From positions 6,781,501-6,845,500 of the forward strand of contig NC_044977.1 of assembly GCF_008728515.1 (NCBI RefSeq): DNA of 64,000 bases. Reading direction: 5' to 3'. Made by a program: the position numbers and the translations under genes. Of this stretch, positions 46,190-57,336 are shown in pieces. Source of the DNA: Papio anubis (Eukaryota > Chordata > Mammalia > Primates > Cercopithecidae). Every line of letters begins with the position of its first letter. The stretch's first letter is position 1. The notes under the pieces are model-generated. The model did no database searches, was not told where the DNA came from, and saw only the letters and a program-made list of their open reading frames with translations.

Positions 46190-46392
46190 TCAAGCTCAGG
46201 CCCAAAGATAACATACTGTGTAATTTTCTGCCAACTATTCCTTTTCTTTGAGTCTAAGTTTTCTCACCTGGAAAATGGGTAGAGTAAAACAGACTTCACC
46301 CAGCTGTTATAAAGAGGAAATATGAAAATATGTTCTAACTGTGAAGCATAGAGTAGGCATTCAGCAAATATGTGCTCAGATTATTTTTAATA
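46190..46392 (+). repeat. MIR SINE
   Basis: ACTTCAAGCTCAGGCCC, ACTGTGTAATTTTCTGCC, TTGAGTCTAAGTTTTCTCAC, CTGGAAAATGGGTAGAGTA, CCCAGCTGTTATAAAGAGG and AGTAGGCATTCAGCAAATAT follow MIR order to the 3' end. Confidence 0.75.
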
Positions 46393-49300
46393 ACTATATC
46401 TACCCAACAGTAGGTATGCTTACTGTGCTTACCATTTGAATTTCATAAGATTACAAGTGCAAGAGACAGAAGTTTTCTTTTCCTTTTTTTAAATGATCAT
46501 TTGACCTAATGTGTTTAATGTGCAAATGTGAATATTGAGATTCAGGAGCTCACGTCACAGATTCCCTCTGAAAATGTGTACCACGTACAGAGTGCCACAT
46601 AAAGCACCAGCACATCTTGCTATTTGGAAAATTGGAGGATGCTTTTTGGAATATTAGGTGCTAGACTCCCTGGGCATAAGAAAATATTACCAGCTTATTA
46701 TTTCAGTTGCTCCTTCATTTTCCAATGTCATACTTCAAGAAAATCTGATTTATGTATTACCTAGATTTTCATGCTTTCATTATAATGTGGCCACATATCA
46801 AATATTCATCTGCATATAATGCAATACATAACTAAATAAAAAAATCCACTCACAAGTTTATTTAGACTGACTTGTGTAAAACAGTGGGGAATTGTGAGAG
46901 TGATTTCTTTAACAGTAGCTCTTCAGGAATCAGAAAGAAATATTAACTAAATGCAAGCCATTCATACTTAGAACTTGTTGAAAATGTGCCACTTAGTGTT
47001 TGTGAACCTGTATCATGCCAGTAAATGAATATTAGAAATTTTAATAGCACATTTCATTAAGAAATTCAGTCAAGTGCGAACAGTAGATGTTTCCAAATAA
47101 GTGGGAAATAATTAATATAACAGTGGCACTCATGTTTATACATTATTACATAAAATGTAAAAAAAAAAAGAAAAAAAAAACTAAACTAATTTTAGCTTTT
47201 CTGCCTGGGCTTTTCCTTTAAAAGTTTCCAAAATTGCTGAGAAAATAAAATGTAAAACAGTATAAGGTGTTACCTTCACCCACATTCACACATTTGACAC
47301 ATTTTTTCTCTTGCTGTATTTCTCCCTTTCATGTTTTTTGTTTTGTTTTATTTCGCTGAAGCACTTAAAATGTTTGTAAACATGTTAATACTTTACTCCT
47401 AAATACTTTAGTATTTCAGTTACATCTCTTTTATAACAAGACCCAGGAAGTTTATTATAGACATAATATTATTCTCTGATTAAGAGACTGTATTCAAAAT
47501 GTACTTTAAGCTTGTTTTTAATTCATGTGGAAAATTTTGCTCCTGTGCCTAAATTATTTCCAAACTTATCAATGTTATAGATTGACTGCATTTGTACTTT
47601 TGAAATGTTAACACTATGAATTGTAATCTTTGCTTAAAATATTACTTATTAAAATGATGGTTTTTATAAAGAGAGTTTATGGAGTGAATCTTGATCACCT
47701 CATTTTATATATCTAAGAAGAAGTATCAGATTGTATGATGCCAGTGTGGGTAAAACACAGAGAATAGCATGTTACACAGTCACATACATCTTTATAGAGA
47801 TCATTCATTAACTTTGGAATCAAAATTTGAAATTCTGTGCTCTAAATGTATAGAAAAATTCTCTTGTTTCTCCATTTGGAAATTTTGCCAATTAATGATA
47901 CAAAAAGCAGCAGCCATAATGCAAAGATGCAATATCAGCAGAAGAGCAAACCCTAAACATTTTAAGTAATGTTGAAAGTGTCGTTACAGGGTTATAAATG
48001 TTAAAGGGGATTCCTTTAGTGTATAACCTGAGTCTTATGGTAGAGCAGTAAGCTAGCATATCAGCTGACTACTTGAAGCATGAATATTTTAGACATAAAT
48101 TGTATACATTTCATCAATTAAGTATGTTAGAAACTTTTACTATAATACACTGAAGTATTAAACACACAAATATAGTAAAGTTGTTTTTTAGATTAGCAGG
48201 AAATTCATCATTTGATTTTTTATTTTAAAAATCAAGTGTCAATGCTAGCTGATAAAGGAAATACAGATATAAATTAGACATGTTACTAGTTAACTGTTCT
48301 CAAGACCTTAAAATTTCATAAGACAAACACAAATATAGAGGTCAAAATAAGTTAATTGGCTGGAATAGAATCTATGTTATCATTGAGAACAAATGTCTTC
48401 AGTTGACTAGTGTCATCATCAAAGTACAGACAACAGACATGGAACACAAATTCAGTATCAAAACCACATGATCCAGGGTGGATCCAAAAAGTGCTAATCT
48501 GCCTAATAACCCTTATTTTTCAGACTTAATGTATAATTTCTAACTACATAATGAATTGCAAATACACTAAAATTAATTTTCTATTGTCAACAGATGGACA
48601 TTAAAGCATGCGTATTATTCATTAAATTAAATTTATTAAACTCAAGTATGTTGAAGTATTTTCTAAGTGTTGTGGATAATATGAAAGAGCTAACTCATTG
48701 TACCTGCTTCAAGTAGAAACCAACATGTCAGACCTTAAAGTGATAGGGATGAAAAAAAAAATGGCCCTGAGTATCTAGAATAGTGGGTTTGATAAGGTAG
48801 AACATGGAGATTGTTTTATGTAAATAGACTTAAACCATTACAAAGCTATTAAAGACTGAAATTGAAACTATATTATATCATCTCAGAAACTCAGAGATTC
48901 AATTTTCAGCACTAAACAAAGGGTGGCTCTATGAATTTTGATGCTAAAGTAAAGGTAGTTCATTATAAACCACTTAATTTGTCAGAATTTTCAAATTGTT
49001 GTTACACCAATAACAATCCAAGCTCTGTATTGGCTATATTCTATTCTTCCATGGCTCTCCGAGAGTATCTGGATAATATGAATTTGTTGCAGGCTAATTT
49101 TAAATGACACAACGAGTTTCTTTGACTCTAGGTTTTGGTTTGAAGCATTGAAAAAGAGGAAGAAAAACTGTATGGTCTAATAATTGTAAGCACAAAATAT
49201 CAACAAGGAATGGGGTGAAAGAGAACAAACATAATAGAGAAGCTATAGACAATAACGAATGCAACATGGGAGAAAAGCTATAACAATGCTTCTGAAACCT

Positions 49301-50598
49301 TGCAGTAAAAAATAAAAAGCTGTGATTGAAGGAGCATTGTCTCTCTCTCTTTTTCCCATTTATAGCCTGTCATTCCTCTGGGTGTGTTATCACATCTTGC
49401 ATTTAGTGGCAATAATTCTGCACTGTGTGGAGCCAGGATTTCTGGGAATAGAAGAAGGCAAAGGATAACAGCAGGAGCAATAACAGCATTTCTCCACTGC
49501 ACTGAGTAAAGGGAAAGTGCTGGAGCAGGATAGCATGCCTATAAGTCAAAGGGAGAATGGCTTTGGCAGGATAGAAACAGAGAAGGTTTGAACACATTTC
49601 TTGGATGCATGAGCAGAGTTCCATATTTGGATTACTGGACAATCCCAGGGGAAAATCTAGGTGTTTCTGAGTGTCTTTTTCAGAAAGCAAATTTAATTTT
49701 CAAGCTGTACGTTATTCATTTTTCCTGCTGGTAAGGAGACCAGGGGTGCTTTTTTAACAGAGACACTTTGAAATGAGTGATAATATTAAAAACAACAGAG
49801 TAGATGCATTAACCAACAAGAAGATGCTAGTGATATTCACACTGTTCAGAGTCTTAGCATGAGAGTGTTAATATCTAAGGGCACAATTGCAACTATAATT
49901 TTTAATGAAAAATTAAAAGAGCCTATACCCATGTATCCTTGTGATGTGTTACGGATCCAGACACAGAGCTAGGGAAATGTACATAGACAAGGTGGCAATG
50001 AGGTTTTTGAGAGAAAAAGACTAAAAAAGAAATAAAATTCTTAAAGAAAATAATGTCCTGTAAAAACACAACAAAACTTTTTTTCTTAAATTGGAAAAAA
50101 ATTAATTTCACATCATAGAAGTGTTTCCATTATTATTTTCTCCCTGTTTTTGTGTGGCTTTTTACTTCCACATATGCAAGGACAATAAATAAATAAATGC
50201 AAATAAAGGAACAAATACAACTCAGTGCAATAGAGGCTCTGCAAATCATTACATGTGGGAGGTGTGTTAAAAAAAAAGTAAATAAATAATTTCCATGTGG
50301 GTCACACGAGTGAGGGCCCACAATAACGATCATCTTTTGGGCTCTAATATTTTCCAGCAACCAGATGCCCTGGAACTGCTCCAAAATCTCTTAAAGTCAA
50401 GCGAAGTTTGTCAGGCGAACCAGCCCCCAGTATTTCAATGTAGGTTCTTTTCTATTTTCCCTAAGTGTCGACCAGTCTGAGAAATAAATTGAAGGAGTAC
50501 AAAGAGAGAAATTTTACAGTTGGGCCTCCAGGGGTGACATTACATGTCGGCAGGTTCTGTGATGCCCACCTGAGCTGCAAAACCAGCAAGGTTTTATT

Positions 50599-52211
50599 TA
50601 TTTTTTATTTTATTTATTTATTTTTAATTATACTTTAAGTTCTATGGTACATGTGCACAACATGCAGGTTTGTTACATATGTATACAACTGCCATGTTGG
50701 TGTGCGGCACCCATTAACTCGTCAATTACATTAGGTATATCTCCTAATGCTACTCCCACCCCTCCCCCAACCCCATGACAGTCCCCGGTGTGTGATGTTC
50801 CCCTTCCTGTGTCCAAGTGTTCTCATTGTTCAATTACCACCTATGAGTGAGAACATGAGGTGTTTGGTTTTTTGTCCTCGCGATAGTTTGTTGAGAATAA
50901 TGGTTTCCAGCTGCATCCATGTCCCTACAAAGACATGAACTCATCCTTTTTTATGGCTGCATAGTATTCTATGGTGTATATGTGCCACATTTTCTTAATC
51001 CAGTCTGTCATTGATGGACATTTGGGTTGGTTCCAAGTTTTTGCTATTGTAAATAGTGCCTAATAAACATATGTGTGCATGTGTCTTTATATCAGCATGA
51101 TTTGTAATCCTTTGGGTATATAACCAATAATGAGATGGCTGGGTCAAATGGTATTTCTAGTTCTAGATCCTTTAGCAATCACCACACTGTCTTCCACAAT
51201 GGTTGAACTAGTTTACAGTCCCACCAGCAGTGTAAAATTGTTCCTATTTCTCCACATCCTCTCCAGCATCTGTTGTTTCCTGACTTTTTAATGATCGCCA
51301 TTCTAACTGGTGTGAGATGGTTTCTCATTGTGGTTTTAATTTGCATTTCTCTGATGGCCAGTGATGATGAGAATTTTTTCATGTGTCTGTTGGCTGCATA
51401 AATTTCTTTTCAGAAGTGTCTGTTCATACCCTTCACCCACTTTTTGATGGGGTTGTTTGTTTATTTCTTGTAAATTTGTTTGAGTTCTTTGTAGGTTCTG
51501 GATATTAGCCCTTTGTCAGATGAGTAGATTGCAAAAATTTTCTCCCATTCTGTAGGTTGCCTGTTCACTCTGACGGTAGTTTCTTTTGCTGTGCAGAAGC
51601 TCTTTAGTTTAACTAGATCCCATTTGTCAATTTTGGCTTTTGTTGCCATTGCTTTTGGTGTTTTAGACATGAAGTCCTTGCCCATGCCTATGTCCTGAAT
51701 GGTATTGCGTAGGTTTTCTTCTAGGGTTTTTACGGTTTTAGGTCTAATATTTAAGTCTCTAATCCATCTTGAATTAATTTTTGTATAAGGTGTAAGGAAG
51801 GGATCCAATTTCAGCTTTCTATATATGGCTAGCCAGTTTTCCCAGCACCATTTATTAAATAGGGAATCCTTTCCCCATTTCTTGTTTTTGTCAGGTTTGT
51901 CAAAGATCAGATGGTTGTAGATGTGTCGTATTGTTTCTGAGGGCTCTGTTCTGTTCCATTGGTCTATATCTCTGCTTTGGTACCAGTACCATGCTGTTTT
52001 GGTTACTGTAGTCTTATAGTACAATTTGAAGTCAGGTAGCGTGATGCCTCCAGCTTTGTTCTTTTGGCTTAGAATTGTCTTGGTAATGAGTGCTCTTTTT
52101 TGACTCCATATGAACTTTAAAGTAGTTTTTTTTTTTTCCAGTTCTGTGAAGAAAGTCATTGGTAGCTTAATGGGAATGGCATTGAATCTATAAATTACCT
52201 TGGGCAGTATG
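50599..52211 (-). mobile_element. L1PA-type L1 inserted in the MER11 LTR
   Basis: Flanked by GCAAGGTTTTATT (50586-50598) and GCAAGTTTTTATT (52212-52224), a 13-bp TSD with one mismatch. Reversed: T-rich tail, then the L1 3' UTR (GTACATGTGCACAACATGCA), then ORF2 truncated at about 52,200. The target site is the LTR's polyadenylation signal, so AATAAA (TTTATT on this strand) now lies on both sides. About 1.6 kb; the least decayed ORF2 in the window. Confidence 0.93.
51461..52159 (-). pseudogene. L1 ORF2 C-terminal-half fragment, 232 codons open
   Basis: The longest open frame in the window. It begins within ORF2 after the RT and covers the region between RT and the C-terminal cysteine-rich domain, with recognisable blocks such as NKAGGITLPDFKLYY (residues 34-48), WYWYQSRDIDQWNRTEP (57-73) and DKGLISRTYKELKQIYKK at its end. 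It continues in another frame at 51179-51382. No RT core is included because the L1 is 5'-truncated, so it cannot support retrotransposition. Confidence 0.85.
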
Positions 52212-52878
52212 GCAAGTTTTTATTAGAAATTTTAGAAAGGGAGGGAGTGTAAGAATGGGGAGTGGGTCACAGAGATCACATGCTTCATAAGGCAATAAAA
52301 AATCACGAGGCAAGGTGGCAGAGCAAGATCACAAGGTGAGGGCAAAATTAGAATTACTGATGAGGTTCCATGTCCCACTGGGCATGCATTGTCTTGATAA
52401 ACACCTTAACAGGAAACAGGGTTTGAGAGCAATTGGTTTGACTAGAATTCGCCAGACTGGAATTTCCTAATCCTAGCAAGCCTGAGGGCACTGCAGGAGA
52501 CCAGGGCGTATTTCATCCCTTATCTTCAACCTCATAAGACAGACACTCCCAGATTGGCCATTTTAGAGACCTCCCCTGGGAATTCATTCCTTTCCCAGGG
52601 CTATTCCTTGCTGAGAAAAGAATTCAGTGATATTTCTCCTGTTCGCTTTCTGCAAGAAGAGAAATATGACTCTGTTCTGCCTGGCCCCGCAGGCAGTCAG
52701 ACCTTATGGTTATCTACCTTGTTCCCTGAACATCGCTGTTATCCTGTTCTTTTTCAGAGTGCCCAGATTTCATATTGTTCAAACACACATATTTTACAAA
52801 CAATTTGTACAGATAACACAGTCACCACAGGGTCCTGAGGTGACATACATCTTCAGCTCATGAAGATGAGCGTATTAA

Positions 52879-53058
52879 GAGATTAAAGTAAAGACAGGCA
52901 TAGGAAATTATATGAATATTGATTGGGGAAGTGATAAATGTCCATGAAATCTTCACAATTTATGTTTAGAGATTGCAGTAAAGGCAAGCATAAGAAATTA
53001 TAAAACTATTAATTTGGGGAACTAACAAATGTCCATGAAATCTTCACAATTTATGTTT
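52879..53058. repeat. two 90-bp tandem copies within the MER11 LTR
   Basis: Copies start at 52879 and 52969, both with GAGATT(AA/GC)AGTAAAGxCAxGCATA at the left and the exact block ATGTCCATGAAATCTTCACA towards the right. I believe the duplication is part of the LTR family design, not a local event. Confidence 0.85.
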
Positions 53059-53113
53059 TTTTGCTGTGGCTTCAGCAGGTCCCTCCGTTCAGGATCCCTG
53101 ACTTCCTGCAACA

Positions 53114-54436
53114 AAAGCTTATTTACTTTAATGTAAAAACGTGAATATATGGCAACAGTGGATTTTTGGAGGGACAATGTTTTCGAAAATCTAAATTTAC
53201 TGGTGAATAGTGGATATGTTTTCAGTCACTCAAGTATTGGTTCAGATTTCAGCCTCTCCATCTATTAGCAAGACAACAATGAGAAATTTGCATAGATTTT
53301 TTGAGCATTAGTTTTATCTTCTCTAAACCTGGGAAAACAATATGATAATTCTTATTTTATATAAGGAATCTCGCATAATGCTTGGCATACTGACCTTCAG
53401 TTATTTTGGTTTTCTTCTTTCCAAGTTGTTAAAAATTACTCTTGGGATAAATATTTATTGAAAATAAATATTTATTTTCTATCCTAATATAGGATAGATA
53501 ATAAAGAAGATGGATTTCAAATAAAGGTATGGGAAGTCTAGTAAGAAGAAAAAACAAATGTACACACCATTGAAATACAAATCAAGTGATATAATATTAA
53601 ACACTAAAGTTATGGTTTCTACAGTAGAAAAGTATAATATGCAGACTATAAAAATAGCACAAGGCAATATGTAATTATGTGGTAAATAGGAATTTAATTA
53701 ATAGTATATCAAGGTAAAAGAAAATGGAGACTATTGATAATTGTACTGGTCAGGAAATAGTTAATGAAAGTGCTAAGACTTAAGCCTAAAGAAGGGCAGG
53801 ACTTGGGAAAGTTAATGAGAAGCAACTGGAAATTTATAAGTAAAGGTTACATCAGAGTTATGTCTGCCATAGTGAAGACTAATACACAAAATGCATCATT
53901 AATAGTTTCTATACTTTATATTTACAAACAGTATGACCAGTATTCATTTCAGACTAAATAATCAAATATATACACATATATACACACAAAGATATTGTAT
54001 CACTGTTTCTTTAACATTAACAATTTTATTTTTATAAACTCTTATTTCTGCTGGAATTCTCCATAGCTTTTCCTAAATATTTACTTTCTTGCTCGAACTC
54101 TACATAATCCTGCAATTTGGGGTTTCTGTATTAAACTAAACAATTCTATCAAGATGTAGTTGTAGAAAAACTCTTACCATGAAAGAAATTTCATATTTTC
54201 TATTTTTAAGCTTATATTTTATAAATTTTCCATTATGTTTTGTATATTTTGTAAATTCCTAAATCATAGAATAGTCACCTCACTCAGATTTCATAATTAT
54301 CACTGTGACAAATATTATGTTGTAGTTGTTACAATTTATTTTTTGGTGTTTTTGCCCTAAAACACCAGATATAATTTTTGTGCCCATATTTTTTTTTTAC
54401 CATTCATCTCCAACAAAAACAGACTTTTAAAAATTA
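53114..54436. other. non-coding stretch, possible MIR at 53.22-53.39 kb
   Basis: CAGATTTCAGCCTCTCCATC, CATTAGTTTTATCTTCTCTAA and AATGCTTGGCATACTGACC suggest a diverged plus-strand MIR. The rest is AT-rich and unassigned. Confidence 0.4.
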
Positions 54437-55792
54437 TATATATGTATATATAATTATAAGTTCTGGAGTATGTGTGCAGAAAGTGCAGGTTTGTGACCTA
54501 GGTGTACACGTGCCATGGTGGTTTGCTGCACCCATTAACCCCTCATCTACATTAGGAATTTCTCCTAATGCTATCCCTCTCCTAGACCCCACCCCACGAC
54601 AGGCCCCAGTGTATGATGTTTCCCTCCCTATGTCCATGTTTTCTTGTCGTTCAACTTCCCCTTACGGGTGAGAACATGCGGTGTTTGCTGTTCTGTTTTG
54701 GTGTTAGTTTGCTGAGAATGATGGTTTCCAGCTTCATCCACATCCAGGCAAAGGGCATGAACTCATCCATTTTTATGGCTGCATAGTATTCCATGGTATA
54801 TATGTGCCACATTTTCTTTATCAAGTCTATCATTGATGGACATTTGGGTTTACTCCAAGTCTTTGCTATTGTGAACAGCGCCACAGTAAACATGTGTCCA
54901 TGTGCCTTTATAGTAGAATGGTTTATAATTCTTTGGGTATATACCCAGTAATGGGATTGCTGGATCAAATGGTATTTCTGCTTCTAGATGCTTGAGGAAT
55001 TGCCACACTGTCTTCCAAAATGGTTGAACTAATTTCCACTCCCACCAACAGTGTAAAAGCATTCCTATTTCTCCACATCTTCTCCAGCATCAGTAGTTTC
55101 CTGACTTTTTAATGATTTGCCATTCTAACTGGTTTGAGATGGTATCTCATTGTGGTTTTGATTTGCATTTCTCTAATGGTCAGTGATGATGAGCTTTTTT
55201 TCATTCATTTGTTGGCTGAATAAATGTCTTCTTCTTCACATCCTTTGCCCACTCATTGATGGGGTTGCTTTTTTCTCGTAAATTTGTTTAAGTTCCTTGT
55301 AGATTCTGGACATTAGCCCTTTGTCAGATGAATATATTGCAAAAATTATCTCCCATTCTCTAGGTTGACTGTTTACTCTGATGATAGTTTCTTTTGCTGT
55401 GCAGAAGCTCTTTTTTTTTTAATTTATTTATTATTATTATACTTTAAGTTGTAGGGTACATGTGCATAACGTGCAGGTTTGTTACATATGTATACTTGTG
55501 CCATGTTGCTGTGCTGCACCCATCAACTCGTCATTTACATCAGAGTTATACCAGAAGCTCTTTAATTAGATTTCATTTGTCAATGTTGGCTTTTGTTGCC
55601 CTTGCTTTTGATGTTTTTGTCACGAAGTCTTTGTCCTTGCCTATATCCTGAACGGTATTGCCCAGGTTTTCTGCTAGGGTTTTTACGGTTTTAGGTCTTA
55701 CATTTAAGTCTTTAAATCATCTTGAGTTAATTTTTGTATAGGGCGTAAGGAAGGGGTCCAGTTTCTGTTTTCTGTATATGGTTAGCTAGTTA
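54437..55792 (-). mobile_element. L1PA-type L1 (reverse), 5'-truncated, with a nested L1 tail
   Basis: Starts in the reversed L1 3' end (TTATAAGTTCTGGAGTATG, AAGTGCAGGTTTGTGACC) and continues through late ORF2 to GTATATGGTTAGCTAGTT at about 55,792. The 54651-54968 and 54850-55062 minus frames are ORF2 C-terminal fragments. A second, tiny L1 sits at 55.41-55.55 kb. No clear TSD. Confidence 0.88.
55414..55551 (-). mobile_element. very short L1 3'-end insertion nested in the L1, 12-bp TSD
   Basis: CAGAAGCTCTTT lies at 55402-55413 and 55552-55563. Between them are a T run, TTATTATTATTATACTTTAA and GTAGGGTACATGTGCATAAC, i.e. only about 130 bp of L1 3' UTR. An extremely 5'-truncated insertion. Confidence 0.93.
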
Positions 55793-55859
55793 AAAAACAA
55801 TCTCAACAAAGTTATTGCACTGAAAACAATTAACTGTATTTACTAAATGTTATCTAAGA

Positions 55860-56203
55860 CAGGGGTCCCCAATTCTGGGGCTGCAGATGGGTACCAGTCC
55901 GTGGCCTCTTATGAATGGAGCCACACAGCAGGAGGTGAGTGGCAGGCAAGCAAGCATTACCGCCTGAGCTCTGCCTCCTGTCAGATGAGCAGCAGCATTA
56001 GATTCTCGTAGGAGCACAAACTCTATTGTGAACTGATCATGCGAGGGGTTTATGTTGTATACTCCTTCTGAGAATCTAAGTAATGTCTGATGATTTAAGG
56101 TGGAACAGTTTCATCCTGAAGCTGTCCCCACCTCTCTACCCTTTGTGGAAAAATTGTCTCCCACAAAACTGGTCCCTGGTACCAAAAAAGTTGGGGCCTG
56201 CTT
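55860..56203 (+). mobile_element. MER1-type hAT DNA transposon with 8-bp TSD
   Basis: Begins CAGGGGTCCCCAATTCTGGG and ends GGTCCCTGGTACC...TTGGGGCCTGCTT. ATCTAAGA (55852-55859) and ATCTAACA (56204-56211) are an 8-bp TSD with one change, the hAT size. Interior blocks (CCACACAGCAGGAGGTGAGT, ATTACCGCCTGAGCTCTGCC, GTGGAACAGTTTCATCC) are those of MER1A/B. No transposase; the frame 56083-56271 is incidental. Confidence 0.92.
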
Positions 56204-56211
56204 ATCTAACA

Positions 56212-56594
56212 CCTTGTTTCTGTTCAAATTTCTATATTAATTTTAAACTTTTTTTTGCAATTGATATTTGAATCAAGATCTAGATGGGTTTGTGTTTGCA
56301 TGATATATTATTACCTCCTTTGTTCTGTAACAGATTCCCCTCCCCTAACTTTTATGCTATTCAATGGTTGAAGAAGCTGGATAATTTGTCGAGTAGACTT
56401 TAGGTGATTTCACCTTTATGGTGTTTTCTAACATGTACATCTATCCTCTGCATTGATTGTAAACTGGTGATTCTAGGTAGCGATCTTACTAATATTATTG
56501 ATTTTGGGGGACAGGTGACTTCATTTTAACAGGCTGTGTATATTGTATTTCAGAAAATCAAGTGGCATGTAAAGGCTGATTTTCTGACATTTAG
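56212..56594. other. non-coding spacer
   Basis: AT-rich sequence with no recognised gene or repeat. Confidence 0.4.
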
Positions 56595-56601
56595 TCAAGT
56601 T

Positions 56602-57329
56602 AGGTTTTTTTGTTTGTTTTGTTTTATTAAGTTTTTATTGCATAAATTTAAGAGGTACAAGTGCAATTTTGTTACATGTCTATATTGCATAGTGGTTAAG
56701 TCTGGGACTTTAGCATTCCATCATCCATTAGAAAGTGGACAAAGAACAAGAATAAACATTTTTAAAAGAAGAAATATAAATAGCCAAGAAGCATATTACA
56801 AATGTTCAACATTACTAATCATCGAAAAAATGCATATTAAAACTAAAATAAGGCCGGGCGCGGTGGCTCAAGCCTGTAATCCCAGCACTTTGGGAGGCCG
56901 AGATGGGCGGATCACGAGGTCAGGAGATCGAGACCATCCTGGCGAACACAGTGAAACCCCGTCTCTACTAAGAAATACAAAAAATAGCCGGGCGAGATGG
57001 CGGGCGCCTGTAGTCCCAGCTACTCGGGAGGCTGAGGCCGGAGAATGGCGTGAACCCGGGAGGCGGAGCTTGCAGTGAGCTGAGATCCGGCCACTGCACT
57101 CCAGCCTGGGCTACAGAGCGAGACTCCGTCTCAAAAAAAAAAAAAAAACTAAAATAAGATATAATCATATACCAGTTAGAATGGCTATTATTAAAAAGAC
57201 AAAAAATAACATGTTGGTGAGGATGTGGAGAAAAGAGAAAGCTTTATACATTATTGGTTGGAATGTAAAATAGTCAACCTCTGTGGAAAACATCATGTGG
57301 ATTTCTCAAATAACTAAAAATCTATCGTA
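56602..57329 (-). mobile_element. L1 with 5' inversion (twin-priming structure), split by AluY
   Basis: A T run (GGTTTTTTTGTTTGTTTTG) is followed by about 100 bp of reversed L1 3' UTR (ending about 56,735). Next comes late ORF2 in forward orientation (GAATAAACATTTTTAAAAGAA, AGGATGTGGAGAAAAGAG, ATTGGTTGGAATGTAAAATAG) to about 57,329. TCAAGTT occurs at 56595-56601 and 57330-57336 as a short candidate TSD. This order fits a reverse-strand L1 whose 5' part was inverted during integration. An L1PB/L1MA-like family is likely. Confidence 0.75.
56852..57144 (+). mobile_element. young AluY in the inverted L1, 13-bp TSD
   Basis: AAAACTAAAATAA flanks it at 56839-56851 and 57145-57157. It is close to the AluY consensus, with GAGATCCGGCCACTGC of the Old World monkey lineage and GCGGGCGCCTGTAGTCCCAG (the ancestral state at the other site). 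Frames 56536-57078 and 56968-57168 run into it and are not genes. Confidence 0.96.
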
Positions 57330-57336
57330 TCAAGTT

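Larger units (their letters stand above)
43366..50400. other. 7 kb repeat-poor non-coding block
   Basis: The longest stretch without a recognised Alu, L1 or LTR. Inside are a polypyrimidine tract (44.03-44.16 kb), a short (TA)n at 46.16 kb, an MIR at 46.19-46.39 kb, a probable L2 end near 44.56-44.72 kb, possible old L1 sequence at 47.2-47.5 kb, and an A-rich run at 47.16 kb. Frames (for example 49278-49690 minus, 44286-44468 plus) lack any signature. Regulatory or structural roles cannot be inferred by eye. Confidence 0.5.
50409..53113 (-). mobile_element. MER11-type (HERVK11) solo LTR, reverse, split by an L1
   Basis: The right end ...CCCTGACTTCCTGCAACA and left end TGTCAGGCGAACCAGC form a TG...CA LTR. 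After removing the L1 and its TSD it is about 1.08 kb, close to the ~1.07-1.27 kb of MER11. Flanking GAAGTT (50403-50408) and AAAGCT (53114-53119) are a plausible decayed 6-bp TSD, the size expected for betaretrovirus-like elements. Interior marks include CCAGATTTCATATTGTTCAAA, GAGAAATATGACTCTGTTCTG and a 90-bp tandem repeat. No internal viral sequence flanks it. The 52554-52863 frames are LTR-derived by chance. Confidence 0.75.

Noticed and set aside
52879..53058. 90-bp tandem repeat considered as a novel enhancer array
   Set aside because: As far as I recall both units are part of the MER11-type LTR consensus, so it is not a local novelty.
56536..57078. 180-codon plus-strand frame
   Set aside because: It joins an L1 remnant to an AluY; the second half is the typical Alu translation.
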